A DNA stretch of 64,000 bases from Nocardioides abyssi (GTDB lineage: Bacteria > Actinomycetota > Actinomycetes > Propionibacteriales > Nocardioidaceae). The notes beneath the pieces are model-generated. The model was not told the DNA's origin, searched no databases, and saw only the letters and a list, made by a program, of their open reading frames with translations. The translations under genes were made by a program, and so were the position numbers. The stretch is from contig NZ_JAUHJR010000002.1 in the NCBI RefSeq assembly GCF_030412915.1, positions 1 through 64,000 on the forward strand, written 5' to 3'. Positions within the stretch are counted from its first letter, which is position 1, and every line of letters starts with the position of its first letter. This document shows positions 44,540-55,590 of the stretch, one piece after another.

Positions 44540-45001
44540 TCAGACGACCTCGCCGAGCGCGCCGAGCACCTGCTCCTTGCGCGGGGCGCCGGCAGCCCGG
44601 GTGACCTCGCGCCCCTCGGCGTCGAGCACCAGCGTCGTGGGCGTCCGCAGCACGCCGAGCCGGCGGACCAGCTCGAGGTGGTGCTCGGCGTCGACCTCGA
44701 CATGGACCACGCCCGGCACCAGCTCGGCCACCTCGGCCAGGGTGCGGCGGGTCGCGCGGCACGGCGCGCAGAAGGCGGTGGAGAACTGCAGCAGGGTCGC
44801 CCGCTCCCCCGGCGCCACGTCGGGCACCGCGGCCGCGACGTCACTCCAGGTCGAAGGCGTCGCACTGCCCGGCGCCTCGGCCGCCGTCTGCCCGGGCACG
44901 CGTCCCCTCCTCGAGAACCGCCCGTCGGCCACCGCCCGCCAGGCACCCACGCCCAGGGCGAGCACGACGGCAGCGATGAGCACCCACAGTCCGGTCGTCA
45001 C
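44540..45001 (-). CDS. Membrane-anchored thioredoxin-like protein
   Basis: 153 residues. An N-terminal helix (LWVLIAAVVLALGVGAW) anchors the protein. The thioredoxin domain has FSTAFCAPCRATRR (C-x-x-C active site) and RTPTTLVLD (cis-Pro). It probably works outside the membrane on protein disulfides. It starts 7 bp after the MerR-type gene, so it shares its transcript. Confidence 0.88.
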   Translation of the reverse strand: MTTGLWVLIAAVVLALGVGAWRAVADGRFSRRGRVPGQTAAEAPGSATPSTWSDVAAAVPDVAPGERATLLQFSTAFCAPCRATRRTLAEVAELVPGVVHVEVDAEHHLELVRRLGVLRTPTTLVLDAEGREVTRAAGAPRKEQVLGALGEVV

Positions 45002-45008
45002 GGTCGGC

Positions 45009-45335
45009 TCAACCCTGCCGCGGGCCGGCTTGTTCCGCCCCGCCGCCGCGGGCCCGCAGCCGGGCGTTGGCCGCGCGCAGCCGGCGTACCTCCTCCTCCA
45101 GCGCGAGCACCCGCCCGATGCCGGCGAGGTTGAGCCCCTCGGCGAGCAGGTCGCGGATGCGGTGCAGCCGGTCGATGTCGGCGCGGCTGTAGAGGCGCGT
45201 CCCGCCCGCGGTGCGGCTGGGGTCGAGCAGGCCGCGGCGCTCGTAGACGCGGAGGTTCTGGATCTGCATCGAGACCATCTCCGCCGCCACCGAGATGGCG
45301 AAGACGCCTCGCTCGTGCTCGCGGTCGGGGCTCAC
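45009..45335 (-). CDS. MerR-family regulator, HspR-like
   Basis: 108 residues. FAISVAAEMVSMQIQNLRVY then ERRGLLDPSRTAGGTRLYS is the MerR helix-turn-helix and wing in the version typical of HspR heat-shock repressors. A coiled-coil tail follows (ALEEEVRRLRAANARLRARG). It is divergent from an hsp20 gene, its probable target. GTG start without ribosome binding site. Confidence 0.85.
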   Translation of the reverse strand: MSPDREHERGVFAISVAAEMVSMQIQNLRVYERRGLLDPSRTAGGTRLYSRADIDRLHRIRDLLAEGLNLAGIGRVLALEEEVRRLRAANARLRARGGGAEQAGPRQG

Positions 45336-45338
45336 AAG

Positions 45339-45391
45339 CTTGATTCTGGCGGAAAGATGGAATACAAGAAACCTGTAACCGTTGATACAGG
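45339..45391. promoter_or_regulatory. Candidate HspR-like operators upstream of hsp20
   Basis: Two dyads lie between the divergent genes: CTTGATTC (45339-45346) with GAATACAAG (45360-45368), and CCTGTA (45372-45377) with TACAGG (45386-45391), 8 bp between. The first resembles the HAIR half-site CTTGAGT/ACTCAAG, but the spacing is longer than usual. The region is AT-rich. Confidence 0.4.
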
Positions 45392-45447
45392 TACGACGGG
45401 CTCACGCAGACCGTCGGACCGCACGACACGACCGAGGAGGAGCACCC

Positions 45448-45879
45448 ATGTTGCTGCGCACCACCGATCCGTTCCGCGACTTCGACCGCCTGACCCAGCA
45501 GCTGCTGGGGACCACCAACCGCCCGGCCGTCATGCCGATGGACGCCTGGCGTGAGGGCGACCGGTTCGTCATCGAGTTCGACCTGCCCGGCGTCGCCCGC
45601 GAGAGCATCGACCTCGACGTCGAGCGGAACGTGCTCACCGTCCGCGCCGAGCGCACGCCCAACAACGGCGACTGGCAGATGCTGGCCACCGAGCGGACCC
45701 GCGGCTCCTTCAGCCGCCAGCTCGTCCTCGGCGACAACCTCGACCTGGACCGCATCGAGGCGTCCTACGACGCCGGCGTGCTGCGGCTGGTCGTCCCGGT
45801 CGCCGAGAAGGCCAAGCCGCGCAAGATCGAGATCGGCTCCGCCTCGCCCGAGGCCCAGCCGGCCGCGATCGAGGGTTGA
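45448..45879 (+). CDS. Hsp20/alpha-crystallin small heat shock protein
   Basis: 143 residues. An N-terminal arm, then the alpha-crystallin domain (about 30-125: [52 protein letters not shown]). ATP-independent holdase chaperone. ATG with GAGGAGGAG just upstream. Followed by a strong terminator; monocistronic and likely under the divergent HspR-like repressor. Confidence 0.94.
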   Translation: MLLRTTDPFRDFDRLTQQLLGTTNRPAVMPMDAWREGDRFVIEFDLPGVARESIDLDVERNVLTVRAERTPNNGDWQMLATERTRGSFSRQLVLGDNLDLDRIEASYDAGVLRLVVPVAEKAKPRKIEIGSASPEAQPAAIEG

Positions 45880-45927
45880 GCCGGCCGGCAGGACCGGCCA
45901 GGTAGACACGACGAGGGCAGGTACGAC

Positions 45928-45961
45928 GAGGGCCCGGGCACCGTCTGGTGTCCGGGCCCTC
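45928..45961. terminator. Terminator between hsp20 and purB
   Basis: GAGGGCCCGGGCACC (45928-45942), loop GTCT, GGTGTCCGGGCCCTC (45947-45961): a 15-bp stem with one G-T pair, between convergent genes. Confidence 0.8.
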
Positions 45962-45981
45962 GCGCGTGCGGGTGGGAGCCG

Positions 45982-47412
45982 CTAGAGGATCGCGCCGGGC
46001 GCGTACGCCGCGGCGTCGGGGTGCCGCTCGGTCACGGCCGCCACGCGGCGTACGACCTCCTGGACCTGCGCGACCGCGGCGCCGGTGAAGGTGATCGGCT
46101 CGGCGACGAGCGAGCCGAGCTGCTCGGCGGAGAGGCCGAGGCGCTCGTCGGCGGCGAGGCGGGCGAAGACGTCGTTCTCCGCCTGGCCCCGGCGCATGTC
46201 CAGCGCGGTGCCGACCGCCGCCTCCTTGATCGCCTCGTGGGCGGCCTCGCGGCCCACGCCGTTGCGGACCGCGGCCATCAGGACCTTGGTGGTGGCGAGG
46301 AAGGGCAGGTAGCGGTCGAGCTCGCGCTGGACGACCGCCGGGAACGCGCCGAACTCGTCGAGCACGGTCAGGAACGTCTGGAAGAGACCGTCGACGGCGA
46401 AGAACGCGTCGGGCAGCGCGACCCGGCGGACGACGGAGTCGGAGACGTCGCCCTCGTTCCACTGGTCGCCGGCGAGCTCGCCGATCATCGAGAGGTAGCC
46501 GCGGGTGACGACGGCCAGGCCGTTGACCCGCTCGCAGGAGCGGCTGTTCATCTTGTGCGGCATCGCCGAGGAGCCGACCTGGCCCTCCTTGAACCCCTCG
46601 GTGACCAGCTCGTTGCCGGCCATCAGCCGGATCGTGGTGGCGAGGTTGGAAGGGCCCGCGACGAGCTGGACGAGCGCGGAGACGACGTCGAAGTCGAGCG
46701 AGCGCGGGTAGACCTGGCCGACGCTGGTGAGCACCCGGTCGAAGCCGAGGTGCGCGGCGACCCGCTGCTCGAGCTCGGCCAGCCGCACCTCGTCGCCGTC
46801 GAGCAGGTCGAGCATGTCCTGCGCGGTGCCCATCGGGCCCTTGATGCCGCGCAGCGGGTAGCGGCCCAGCAGGTCCTCGACCCGCTCGAGCGCCACCAGC
46901 ATCTCGTCGGCGACGGTCGCGAACCGCTTGCCGAGCGTCGTCGCCTGCGCGGCCACGTTGTGGCTGCGGCCGGCCATGACCGTCAGCTCGTGCTCCGCCG
47001 CGAGGCGCCCGAGCCGGGCCAGCGTCGCGACGGCCCGGTCCCGGACGATCTGCAGGGACTGGCGGACCTGGAGCTGCTCGACGTTCTCGGTCAGGTCGCG
47101 CGAGGTCATCCCCTTGTGGATGTGCTCGTGGCCGGCGAGCGCGCAGAACTCCTCGATCCGCGCCTTCACGTCGTGGCGCGTCACCCGCTCGCGGGCCGCG
47201 ATCGAGGCGAGGTCCACGGCCGCCTCACCCTGCGCGACGACCGCCTCGTAGGCCTCGACCACGCCGTCGGGCACCTCGATCCCCAGGTCGCGCTGGGCCT
47301 TGAGGACGGCGACCCACAGCTGCCGCTCGAGGACCACCTTGTGCGCCGGCGACCAGGTGCCGGCGAGGTCGGGAGCGGCGTACCGCGTGGCCAGGACGTT
47401 CGGGACGGTCAC
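45982..47412 (-). CDS. purB: Adenylosuccinate lyase
   Basis: 476 residues. Two reactions: SAICAR to AICAR and adenylosuccinate to AMP. Signature GSSAMPHKMNSRSCERVNGL, plus HKGMTSRDLTENVEQLQ and AGRSHNVAAQATTLGKRF with catalytic His. GTG start with GGGAGG about 9 nt upstream. Transcribed after purD but separated by a hairpin region. Confidence 0.96.
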   Translation of the reverse strand: MTVPNVLATRYAAPDLAGTWSPAHKVVLERQLWVAVLKAQRDLGIEVPDGVVEAYEAVVAQGEAAVDLASIAARERVTRHDVKARIEEFCALAGHEHIHKGMTSRDLTENVEQLQVRQSLQIVRDRAVATLARLGRLAAEHELTVMAGRSHNVAAQATTLGKRFATVADEMLVALERVEDLLGRYPLRGIKGPMGTAQDMLDLLDGDEVRLAELEQRVAAHLGFDRVLTSVGQVYPRSLDFDVVSALVQLVAGPSNLATTIRLMAGNELVTEGFKEGQVGSSAMPHKMNSRSCERVNGLAVVTRGYLSMIGELAGDQWNEGDVSDSVVRRVALPDAFFAVDGLFQTFLTVLDEFGAFPAVVQRELDRYLPFLATTKVLMAAVRNGVGREAAHEAIKEAAVGTALDMRRGQAENDVFARLAADERLGLSAEQLGSLVAEPITFTGAAVAQVQEVVRRVAAVTERHPDAAAYAPGAIL

Positions 47413-47448
47413 GCCGCGGATCCTCCCACGGCCCGGGCGGCCGGCAGA

Positions 47449-47530
47449 TTCATCGGCCAGCCGCTGGAACTGTCGGTGGGACGCTGAAGCTTCATCGGCC
47501 CACCGACAGCTTCGTCGGCCAGCCGATGAA
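47449..47530 (-). terminator. Nested hairpins between purD and purB
   Basis: Outer arms TTCATCGGC (47449-47457) and GCCGATGAA (47522-47530); inner arms CTGTCGGTGGG (47470-47480) and CCCACCGACAG (47499-47509), perfect 11 bp. TTCRTCGGCC recurs three times (47449, 47491, 47511). It could terminate purD or attenuate purB. Confidence 0.55.
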
Positions 47531-47563
47531 CCTCACGGCTGCCGCTGGACCCTGGCGCGCCCG

Positions 47564-50148
<2,585 letters not shown>

Positions 50149-50152
50149 TCAC

Positions 50153-50208
50153 ACGTGATGGATCACGTCACGACGAAGCCCCGGGTGCAGCAAGGGCTGT
50201 CCGGGGCT
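50153..50208 (-). promoter_or_regulatory. purA leader with two inverted repeats
   Basis: ACGTGAT/ATCACGT (50153-50159, 50162-50168) nearly abuts the ribosome binding site. Upstream, AGCCCCGG (50177-50184) pairs with CCGGGGCT (50201-50208), with inner CAGC/GCTG pairs. A minus-strand TAACGT near 50220 could be the -10, giving a structured leader of about 70-80 nt. Confidence 0.4.
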
Positions 50209-50264
50209 CTTGCGACCCCACGTTAGCAAGGACGAGGGACAGGGCGGGCGCTAGTGTCGCCGCG

Positions 50265-51176
50265 ATGGACCCCCTCCTCGTGATCACCAACAGCGACGCC
50301 GGCACCGCCGACGAGCAGCAGCTCGAGAGCGCGCTGGCCGTCCTGCGCGAGCGCACGTCGGTCGAGGTGTGCGCGACGTCGGACCCGGGCGAGCTCGACG
50401 GCGTCCTGCACCGGGCCGGCTCCCGGCGCATCGTGGTGGCCGGCGGCGACGGCAGCATGCACGCGGTCGTGGCGGCGCTGCACCGCCGCCGCGAGCTCGA
50501 GGACGCGGTGCTCGGCCTGCTGCCGCTCGGCACGGGCAACGACTTCGCGCGCGGCAACGGCATCCCCCTCGACGTGGTCGAGGCCGCCAAGGTCGTGCTG
50601 CACGGGCAGCCCCGCCGGATGGACCTGATCCTCGACGAGGTCGGCGAGATCGTCGTCAACAGCGTGCACGCGGGCGCCGGCGCCCAGGCCAGCCGGCGCG
50701 CGGACCGCTGGAAGGACCGGCTGCACAAGGTCGGGGTGGGCGGGGTGAACCTCGGGCGGCTCGGCTACCCCATCGGCGCGCTGCTCGCCGCGGTCAAGCC
50801 GCCCTACGTCCGGCTCCGTGTCGAGGTCGACGGGGAGGTCGTCATCGACTACGACCAGCCGGTGCTCATGGTCGCGGTCGGCAACGGGTCCAACGTCGGC
50901 GGCGGGACCGAGCTGACCCCCGACGCCGACCCCCGCGACGGGCTGATGGACGTGATGGTCGCGCGGTCCGTCGGGCCGCTGCAGCGAGTCGGGTACCTCG
51001 CGTCGCTGCTGCGCGCCACCCACCACGAGCGCGACGACGTGCTCTACCTGCGCGCCAAGCAGGTCACCGTCGACGGCGAGCAGTTCTACTGCTCGGCCGA
51101 CGGCGAGGTCTACGGCCCGGAGCGGCGGCGCACGTGGCGCCTCGAGCCGGCGGCGTACTCCATGGTCCTGCCCTGA
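50265..51176 (+). CDS. Diacylglycerol/lipid kinase family protein
   Basis: 303 residues. RIVVAGGDGSMHAVVAAL (nucleotide motif GGDGS) and LLPLGTGNDFARGNGI are the DAGK catalytic blocks; ADGEVYGPE ends the beta-sandwich domain. It phosphorylates a lipid such as diacylglycerol or a related alcohol, at the membrane face. TAGTGT lies 7 nt before the ATG (leaderless). Divergent from purA. Confidence 0.92.
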   Translation: MDPLLVITNSDAGTADEQQLESALAVLRERTSVEVCATSDPGELDGVLHRAGSRRIVVAGGDGSMHAVVAALHRRRELEDAVLGLLPLGTGNDFARGNGIPLDVVEAAKVVLHGQPRRMDLILDEVGEIVVNSVHAGAGAQASRRADRWKDRLHKVGVGGVNLGRLGYPIGALLAAVKPPYVRLRVEVDGEVVIDYDQPVLMVAVGNGSNVGGGTELTPDADPRDGLMDVMVARSVGPLQRVGYLASLLRATHHERDDVLYLRAKQVTVDGEQFYCSADGEVYGPERRRTWRLEPAAYSMVLP

Positions 51177-51234
51177 CCGTCCACCCTGACCGCTGACGCC
51201 GCCGGCGGGCTGCCGGGCAGGGGGGGGTTGAGGG

Positions 51235-52236
51235 CTACAGCCAGCCCCGCCGCACGGCCTCGGCTCCGGCCTGGAACCGGGTGTCGGCGCCGAGCTCGCC
51301 GAGCAGGTCGGCCACCCGACGGCGCACCGTCCGCAGGCTGACGCCGAGCCGGCGGGCGATCTGCTCGTCCTGCGCGCCCTCGGCCAGCTGCTGGAGCAGG
51401 AAGCGCCGCAGGTCGGGGCGGCCGTCGCTGCTCTCGATCTCGGGCACCGGGGAGGCGCGGTCCCACAGCTCGTCGAACCACTGGGCCGTCACCTCCACCA
51501 GGCCGCGCTGGCGCAGCAGCGTCAGCGGCTCGTCGACGAAGCCGAGCGGCTCGGGCAGGAGGGCGTAGCTGGTGCCGATGACGCAGAGCCGGGTGGGCAC
51601 GGCGGGCAGCACCCGCACCTCCTCGCCGGCCGCGGCCCGGCGGGCGAGCGCCTCGCGGGCCTCGGTCAGCGCCCGGACCGGGTAGATCGCCCGCGCCCGC
51701 CGGCCCTGGGCGACCACCTCGCGCAGCAGCTCGGTCATCGCGGCCTCGCGGCTCTCCTCGAGGAACTGGTCGGGCCGCAGCGACCGGACCTCCCCGGGGC
51801 TCTGCCGCACCAGCACGCTGGTGAGGTCGACGGCGTGACCGCGGCCGCCGGTGCTGATCTCGCCGTCGATGGGCCGGACGCGGGCGTCGCCGTCGCCCTG
51901 CCGCACGGCCCGGCCGGCGAGCAGCGGCACGGCGGCGGCGAGGTCGGAGAGCCGGGCGTGGGCCCGGGCGGCCGTCGCCGCCGTCTCGCTGAGCACCCGC
52001 ACGATCGCCTCGGCCGGGCTGTCGACGTACACCCGGTCGTCCTCGACCCGCACGATGCCGTGGGCGAGGAACGCCGCCAGGTCGCGCTCCAGCTCCTGCG
52101 GCGTGCGACCGAGCGCCGCGGCCACCGAGACCACCTCGCGACCGCTCTGCGCGCGGATCCGCTCGTAGAAGTGGTCGTCGTCGTCACCGAGGCCGAAGGC
52201 CTCCAGGAGGGTGGCGGGGTCACGGGGCGCAGGCAC
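51235..52236 (-). CDS. HTH regulator with TrmB-like N-terminus and LuxR-type C-terminus
   Basis: 333 residues. The N-terminus (FYERIRAQSGREVVSVAAAL then GRTPQELERDLAAFLAHGIV) resembles a TrmB-type winged helix. A middle PLD-like sensor region (about 140-250) has AIYPVRALTEAREALARRAA. The C-terminus has a LuxR/GerE helix-turn-helix: DEQIARRLGVSLRTVRRRVA. Such proteins regulate secondary metabolism or development. The ligand is unknown. The GTG at 52236 is the likely start, with CACCAT 6 nt upstream. Confidence 0.78.
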   Translation of the reverse strand: MPAPRDPATLLEAFGLGDDDDHFYERIRAQSGREVVSVAAALGRTPQELERDLAAFLAHGIVRVEDDRVYVDSPAEAIVRVLSETAATAARAHARLSDLAAAVPLLAGRAVRQGDGDARVRPIDGEISTGGRGHAVDLTSVLVRQSPGEVRSLRPDQFLEESREAAMTELLREVVAQGRRARAIYPVRALTEAREALARRAAAGEEVRVLPAVPTRLCVIGTSYALLPEPLGFVDEPLTLLRQRGLVEVTAQWFDELWDRASPVPEIESSDGRPDLRRFLLQQLAEGAQDEQIARRLGVSLRTVRRRVADLLGELGADTRFQAGAEAVRRGWL

Positions 52237-52456
52237 GTCCCCATGGTGGCACCTTCCGGCCAACGTCCGGGAAGGGCGGGGTGGCCTGGAACGGCCAGGC
52301 ATGCTGGAGGCGTACGTCGACGACAGGACGGCCGCCGGACTCGGGGGAGGCGGCGGCCGACCGGGCCCGCGTCGGGGGACGTGGAGGCCGGTCGACGTGC
52401 CGGAGGGTGTCGGGACCGCCGCAGGGGACGGTTCCGGCGCCCTCCTCCCCCGGCGG

Positions 52457-52462
52457 TAGCGT
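52457..52462 (+). promoter_or_regulatory. Putative -10 box of lysS
   Basis: TAGCGT, about 54 nt upstream of the start codon after a likely start near 52469. The rest of the 52237-52521 gap shows only a small dyad, GCCTGG...CCAGGC (52284-52300), and no gene. Confidence 0.35.
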
Positions 52463-52521
52463 TGCCCCTCGTCCACATCACGGGCCGCGCGGCGGCCCAC
52501 CCGACGTGCGAGGAGCGAGCA

Positions 52522-54291
52522 GTGGCGCGAGGCAACCGGTCCGAGAAGGGCTCCGGCGAGCCCGTCGACTGGGTCACCCGCGCCGCCGACGACGCGATCC
52601 GGCACGCGGGCGTCCCGGTCGACGGCCAGGACGACCAGGACGCCGCGGACCGCGGGACCACCGGGGACCGCCTGATCACCTGCGCGTCCGGCGCGAGCCC
52701 GTCGGGGCCGATCCACCTGGGCAACCTGCGCGAGTTCCTCACCCCGCACCTCGTCGCCGAGGAGATCCGGCGCCGCGGCATCCCCGTGCGGCACCTGCAC
52801 AGCTGGGACGACTTCGACCGGTTCCGCAAGGTCCCCGCCGGGGTCCCCGCCTCCTGGGCCGAGCACATCGGCCGCCCGCTCTCGGCCGTCCCCGACCCGT
52901 GGGAGTGCCACGAGTCGTGGGCCGAGCACTTCAAGGCCCCCCTCCGGGCGGCGCTGGCCGAGATGGGCGTGGAGATGGAGGAGGTGTCGCAGACCGAGCG
53001 CTACCGGGCCGGCGCCTACACCGAGCAGGTCCTGCACGCGATCCGGCACCGCGACACCATCGAGGAGGTGCTGGCCAAGCACCGCACCAAGAAGGCCGCA
53101 CCGGTCGCGGAGAACGACCAGGAGGCCGAGGCGCTCGCCGAATCCGTCGCCGACGAGGACGAGACCACCGCCGGCGGCTCGCTGGCGCGCTTCCCCTACA
53201 AGCCCTACTGCCGCGAGTGCGGCCGCGACACCGTCGACGTGACCGCCTACGACGACGAGACGACCGACCTGTCCTACACCTGCTCCTCCTGCGGCTTCAC
53301 CGGCGTCACCAACGTCGCGACCCAGCACGAGGGCAAGCTGGTCTGGAAGGTCGACTGGCCGATGCGCTGGGCCGTCGAGGGCGTCGACTTCGAGCCCGGG
53401 GGCCTGGACCACTCCACGCCCGGGTCGTCCTACACCGTCGGCAAGGAGCTGGTGAAGCGCGTCTTCGACTTCCGCGCCCCCTCCTACGTCGCCTACGCGT
53501 TCGTGGGGTTCGCCGGCATGCAGAAGATGTCGTCCTCCGCCGGCGGCGTCCCCACCGCGGCCGACGCGCTGAAGGTGCTCGAGGCGCCGATCCTGCGCTG
53601 GCTCTACGCCCGGCGCCAGCCCAAGCAGGCCTTCAACATCGACTTCGGCGCCGAGGTCGTGCGGCTGTACGACGAGTGGGACTCCCTGGGCCGCAAGGCC
53701 GCCGACCCCGCCAAGCGCGACGCACAGGTGCTCGCCTTCGAGCGCGCGTCGGCCACCGCCGCGGCCGGCACGCTGCCGACCCCGCGCGTGGTCGTGCCGT
53801 TCCGCCTGCTGTCCTCGGTCGCCGACGTCACCGCCGGCAGCGCCGAGCTGATCAGCGGCATCGTCGCCCGCGGCGGCCACGCCCACGACTCCGTCGCCGA
53901 CCTGCAGCCCCGGCTGGACCGGGCGATGACCTGGACCGCGGAGTTCGTGCCCGCTGAGGACCGCACCACCGTCCGCGACGAGCCCGACACCGAGCGGCTC
54001 GCCGCCCTCTCCCCTGACGAGCAGCGCTGGCTCACCGAGCTGCTCGACCGGCTGCCCGCCGAGCTCGACGTCGACGACACCACCGCCCTGGTCTACGGCG
54101 TCCCCAAGCTCGCCCGCGGGCTCGCCCTCGCCGACGCTCCGACGGACGAGGTCAAGGCCGACCAGAAGGCGTTCTTCCGGCTGCTCTACGAGCTCCTGGT
54201 CGGCGCCGAGCGCGGCCCCCGCCTGCCCACGCTGTTCCTCGCCCTGGGCTCCGACAGGATCCGGCACCTGCTCACCCCGTCGGCTGGTTGA
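52522..54291 (+). CDS. lysS: Lysyl-tRNA synthetase, class I
   Basis: 589 residues. This is the class I (archaeal-type) enzyme: the HIGH-like motif is ASPSGPIHLGN and the KMSKS-like motif KMSSSAGG. A zinc ribbon lies between (CRECGRDT and CSSCGFTG). It shows none of the class II motifs. GTG start with GAGGAG about 8 nt upstream. The last codons, TCG GCT GGT TGA, run into a dispersed palindromic repeat that provides the stop. The acidic insert around 195-215 is unusual but in frame. Whether a class II LysRS also exists cannot be seen here. Confidence 0.94.
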   Translation: MARGNRSEKGSGEPVDWVTRAADDAIRHAGVPVDGQDDQDAADRGTTGDRLITCASGASPSGPIHLGNLREFLTPHLVAEEIRRRGIPVRHLHSWDDFDRFRKVPAGVPASWAEHIGRPLSAVPDPWECHESWAEHFKAPLRAALAEMGVEMEEVSQTERYRAGAYTEQVLHAIRHRDTIEEVLAKHRTKKAAPVAENDQEAEALAESVADEDETTAGGSLARFPYKPYCRECGRDTVDVTAYDDETTDLSYTCSSCGFTGVTNVATQHEGKLVWKVDWPMRWAVEGVDFEPGGLDHSTPGSSYTVGKELVKRVFDFRAPSYVAYAFVGFAGMQKMSSSAGGVPTAADALKVLEAPILRWLYARRQPKQAFNIDFGAEVVRLYDEWDSLGRKAADPAKRDAQVLAFERASATAAAGTLPTPRVVVPFRLLSSVADVTAGSAELISGIVARGGHAHDSVADLQPRLDRAMTWTAEFVPAEDRTTVRDEPDTERLAALSPDEQRWLTELLDRLPAELDVDDTTALVYGVPKLARGLALADAPTDEVKADQKAFFRLLYELLVGAERGPRLPTLFLALGSDRIRHLLTPSAG

Positions 54292-54321
54292 GGAAGGCGC
54301 TCTGGCGCCTGTCTCGAAACC
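54284..54321. repeat. Dispersed palindromic element overlapping the lysS end
   Basis: A 38-bp copy, CTGGTTGAGG...TCTCGAAACC, containing the lysS stop codon. Confidence 0.75.
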
Positions 54322-54332
54322 CGCCGCCACCG

Positions 54333-54377
54333 CTGGTCGAGCAAGGAGGCCGCCCAGGGCCGACCGGTGACGAGACC
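54333..54377. repeat. Dispersed palindromic element, second type
   Basis: A 45-bp copy, CTGGTCGAGCAAGG...GACGAGACC, 12 bp after the previous one. Confidence 0.6.
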
Positions 54378-54411
54378 CGGCGACGGACGCAGGGCCGCAA
54401 CCACGTCACCA

Positions 54412-54463
54412 GGTCTCGTCGACGCTCGGTTTCGAGACGGCGCTGGCGCGCCTCCTCAACCCA
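54412..54463. repeat. Composite palindromic element in reverse orientation
   Basis: GGTCTCGTCGACGCTCGG (54412) running into GGTTTCGAGACGG...CCTCAACCCA (54428-54463), the same fusion as at 28569-28620. Adjacent to the 3' end of the transporter gene. Confidence 0.7.
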
Positions 54464-54481
54464 CCGGCCAGGGCGAGCCGC

Positions 54482-55489
54482 TCAGCCGGCGACGACGTAC
54501 GCCGCCGGCAGCCCGAGCAGCGCGACGAGGCCGGTGGCGGCGAGCGCGAGCAGCACCAGCGGCCGGCCGGTCCGCCGGAGCGCGCCGGGGTCGAGCGAGC
54601 AGCCGAGCGCGAACATCGCGGCGGCCAGCGCCGCGGCCTGGACCGCCCCGGCAGCGGCGAGCAGCCCCTCGGGCAGCGGCACGGTCGCCCGCACCACCAC
54701 GAGCCCCACGAAGACGACGACGAACCCGGGCACGAGCGGCGGGCGGCGTACGCCCGGGGTGGCGGGGGCGCGCACCGAGAGGACGGCCAGCACCGGCGCG
54801 AGCAGGAGCACGCGACCGAGCTTGACCGCGACCGCGACCTCGAGCGCGGCCCCGCCGAGCAGCCCGCCGGCGACGACGACCTGGCCGACCTCGTGGACCG
54901 AGGCACCGGCCCAGGCCGCGGTCGAGGTGGCGGGCAGCCCGAGCGCCGCGCCGACCAGCGGGACTGCGAGCATCGCCGCGCTGCCGCAGACGACGACGAG
55001 AGCCACCACGCGGGCGACGTCCTCCGCGCGGCTGCGACGCACGCCGTCGAGCGCCGCGACCGCGGCGGCGCCGCAGATGGAGAAGCCGCAGGCGACGAGG
55101 AGGGCCTGCTCGGGAGGTACGCCGAGGAGCCGGCCGATCGCGAGCGTGCCGGTGATGCCGAGCCCCACGACGCCGACGACGACCGCGACCAGGGGCCAGC
55201 CGAGCGCCACCACGTCGTCGAGCACCAGCTGGAGGCCGAGCAGCGCGACGCCCACGCGGAGCACGTCGCGCGAGGCGGTGGCCAGCCCCGGCCGCGCCGC
55301 CTCCGGGAGCCGGCCCGACGTGGCGGCGACGAGGCCGAGCGCGACGGCGACCAGCGTGGCACCGAGCGCCGGCACCGCGGACTGCACCGCCAGCGCCGTC
55401 CCACCAGCCGCACCGGCGAGGAGCAGGCCGGGCAGCCGGGCAGGTGCCGGCGTCGGCGACGCGGTCGACGGCCGAGCGGTTGCGAGCAT
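54482..55489 (-). CDS. YeiH-family putative sulfate exporter
   Basis: 335 residues with about ten hydrophobic helices. CGFSICGAAAVAALDGVRR and ALLGLQLVLDD are the conserved blocks of this family (Cons_hypoth698), and GLVVVRATVPLP fits too. The substrate is not firmly established; sulfite or sulfate export has been proposed for relatives. I chose the ATG at 55489 with AGGG upstream. Divergent from a LysR gene, an arrangement known as yeiE-yeiH. Confidence 0.88.
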   Translation of the reverse strand: MLATARPSTASPTPAPARLPGLLLAGAAGGTALAVQSAVPALGATLVAVALGLVAATSGRLPEAARPGLATASRDVLRVGVALLGLQLVLDDVVALGWPLVAVVVGVVGLGITGTLAIGRLLGVPPEQALLVACGFSICGAAAVAALDGVRRSRAEDVARVVALVVVCGSAAMLAVPLVGAALGLPATSTAAWAGASVHEVGQVVVAGGLLGGAALEVAVAVKLGRVLLLAPVLAVLSVRAPATPGVRRPPLVPGFVVVFVGLVVVRATVPLPEGLLAAAGAVQAAALAAAMFALGCSLDPGALRRTGRPLVLLALAATGLVALLGLPAAYVVAG

Positions 55490-55543
55490 GCCTCCACCCT
55501 CGCCGCGGCAGGGCCGGGACGGTAGCCGTCGATCCGGCTGCGA

Positions 55544-55584
55544 CTCATGCGTCCTTGATATGAGCAGCGGCCCGGTCATACGTT
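55544..55584 (+). promoter_or_regulatory. LysR promoter with T-N11-A operator
   Basis: CTCAT (55544-55548), 11 bp, ATGAG (55560-55564) is a classical LysR dyad. It overlaps TTGATA (55555-55560), which with an 18-nt spacer and TACGTT (55579-55584) forms the promoter of the LysR gene; 6 nt remain to the ATG. Confidence 0.6.
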
Positions 55585-55590
55585 GACGGC

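Noticed and set aside
51835-54291. Long plus-strand frame extending lysS upstream to 51835
   Set aside because: The upstream part overlaps the HTH regulator antisense and has shadow composition; GAGGAG before GTG 52522 and the class I LysRS N-terminus fix the start.
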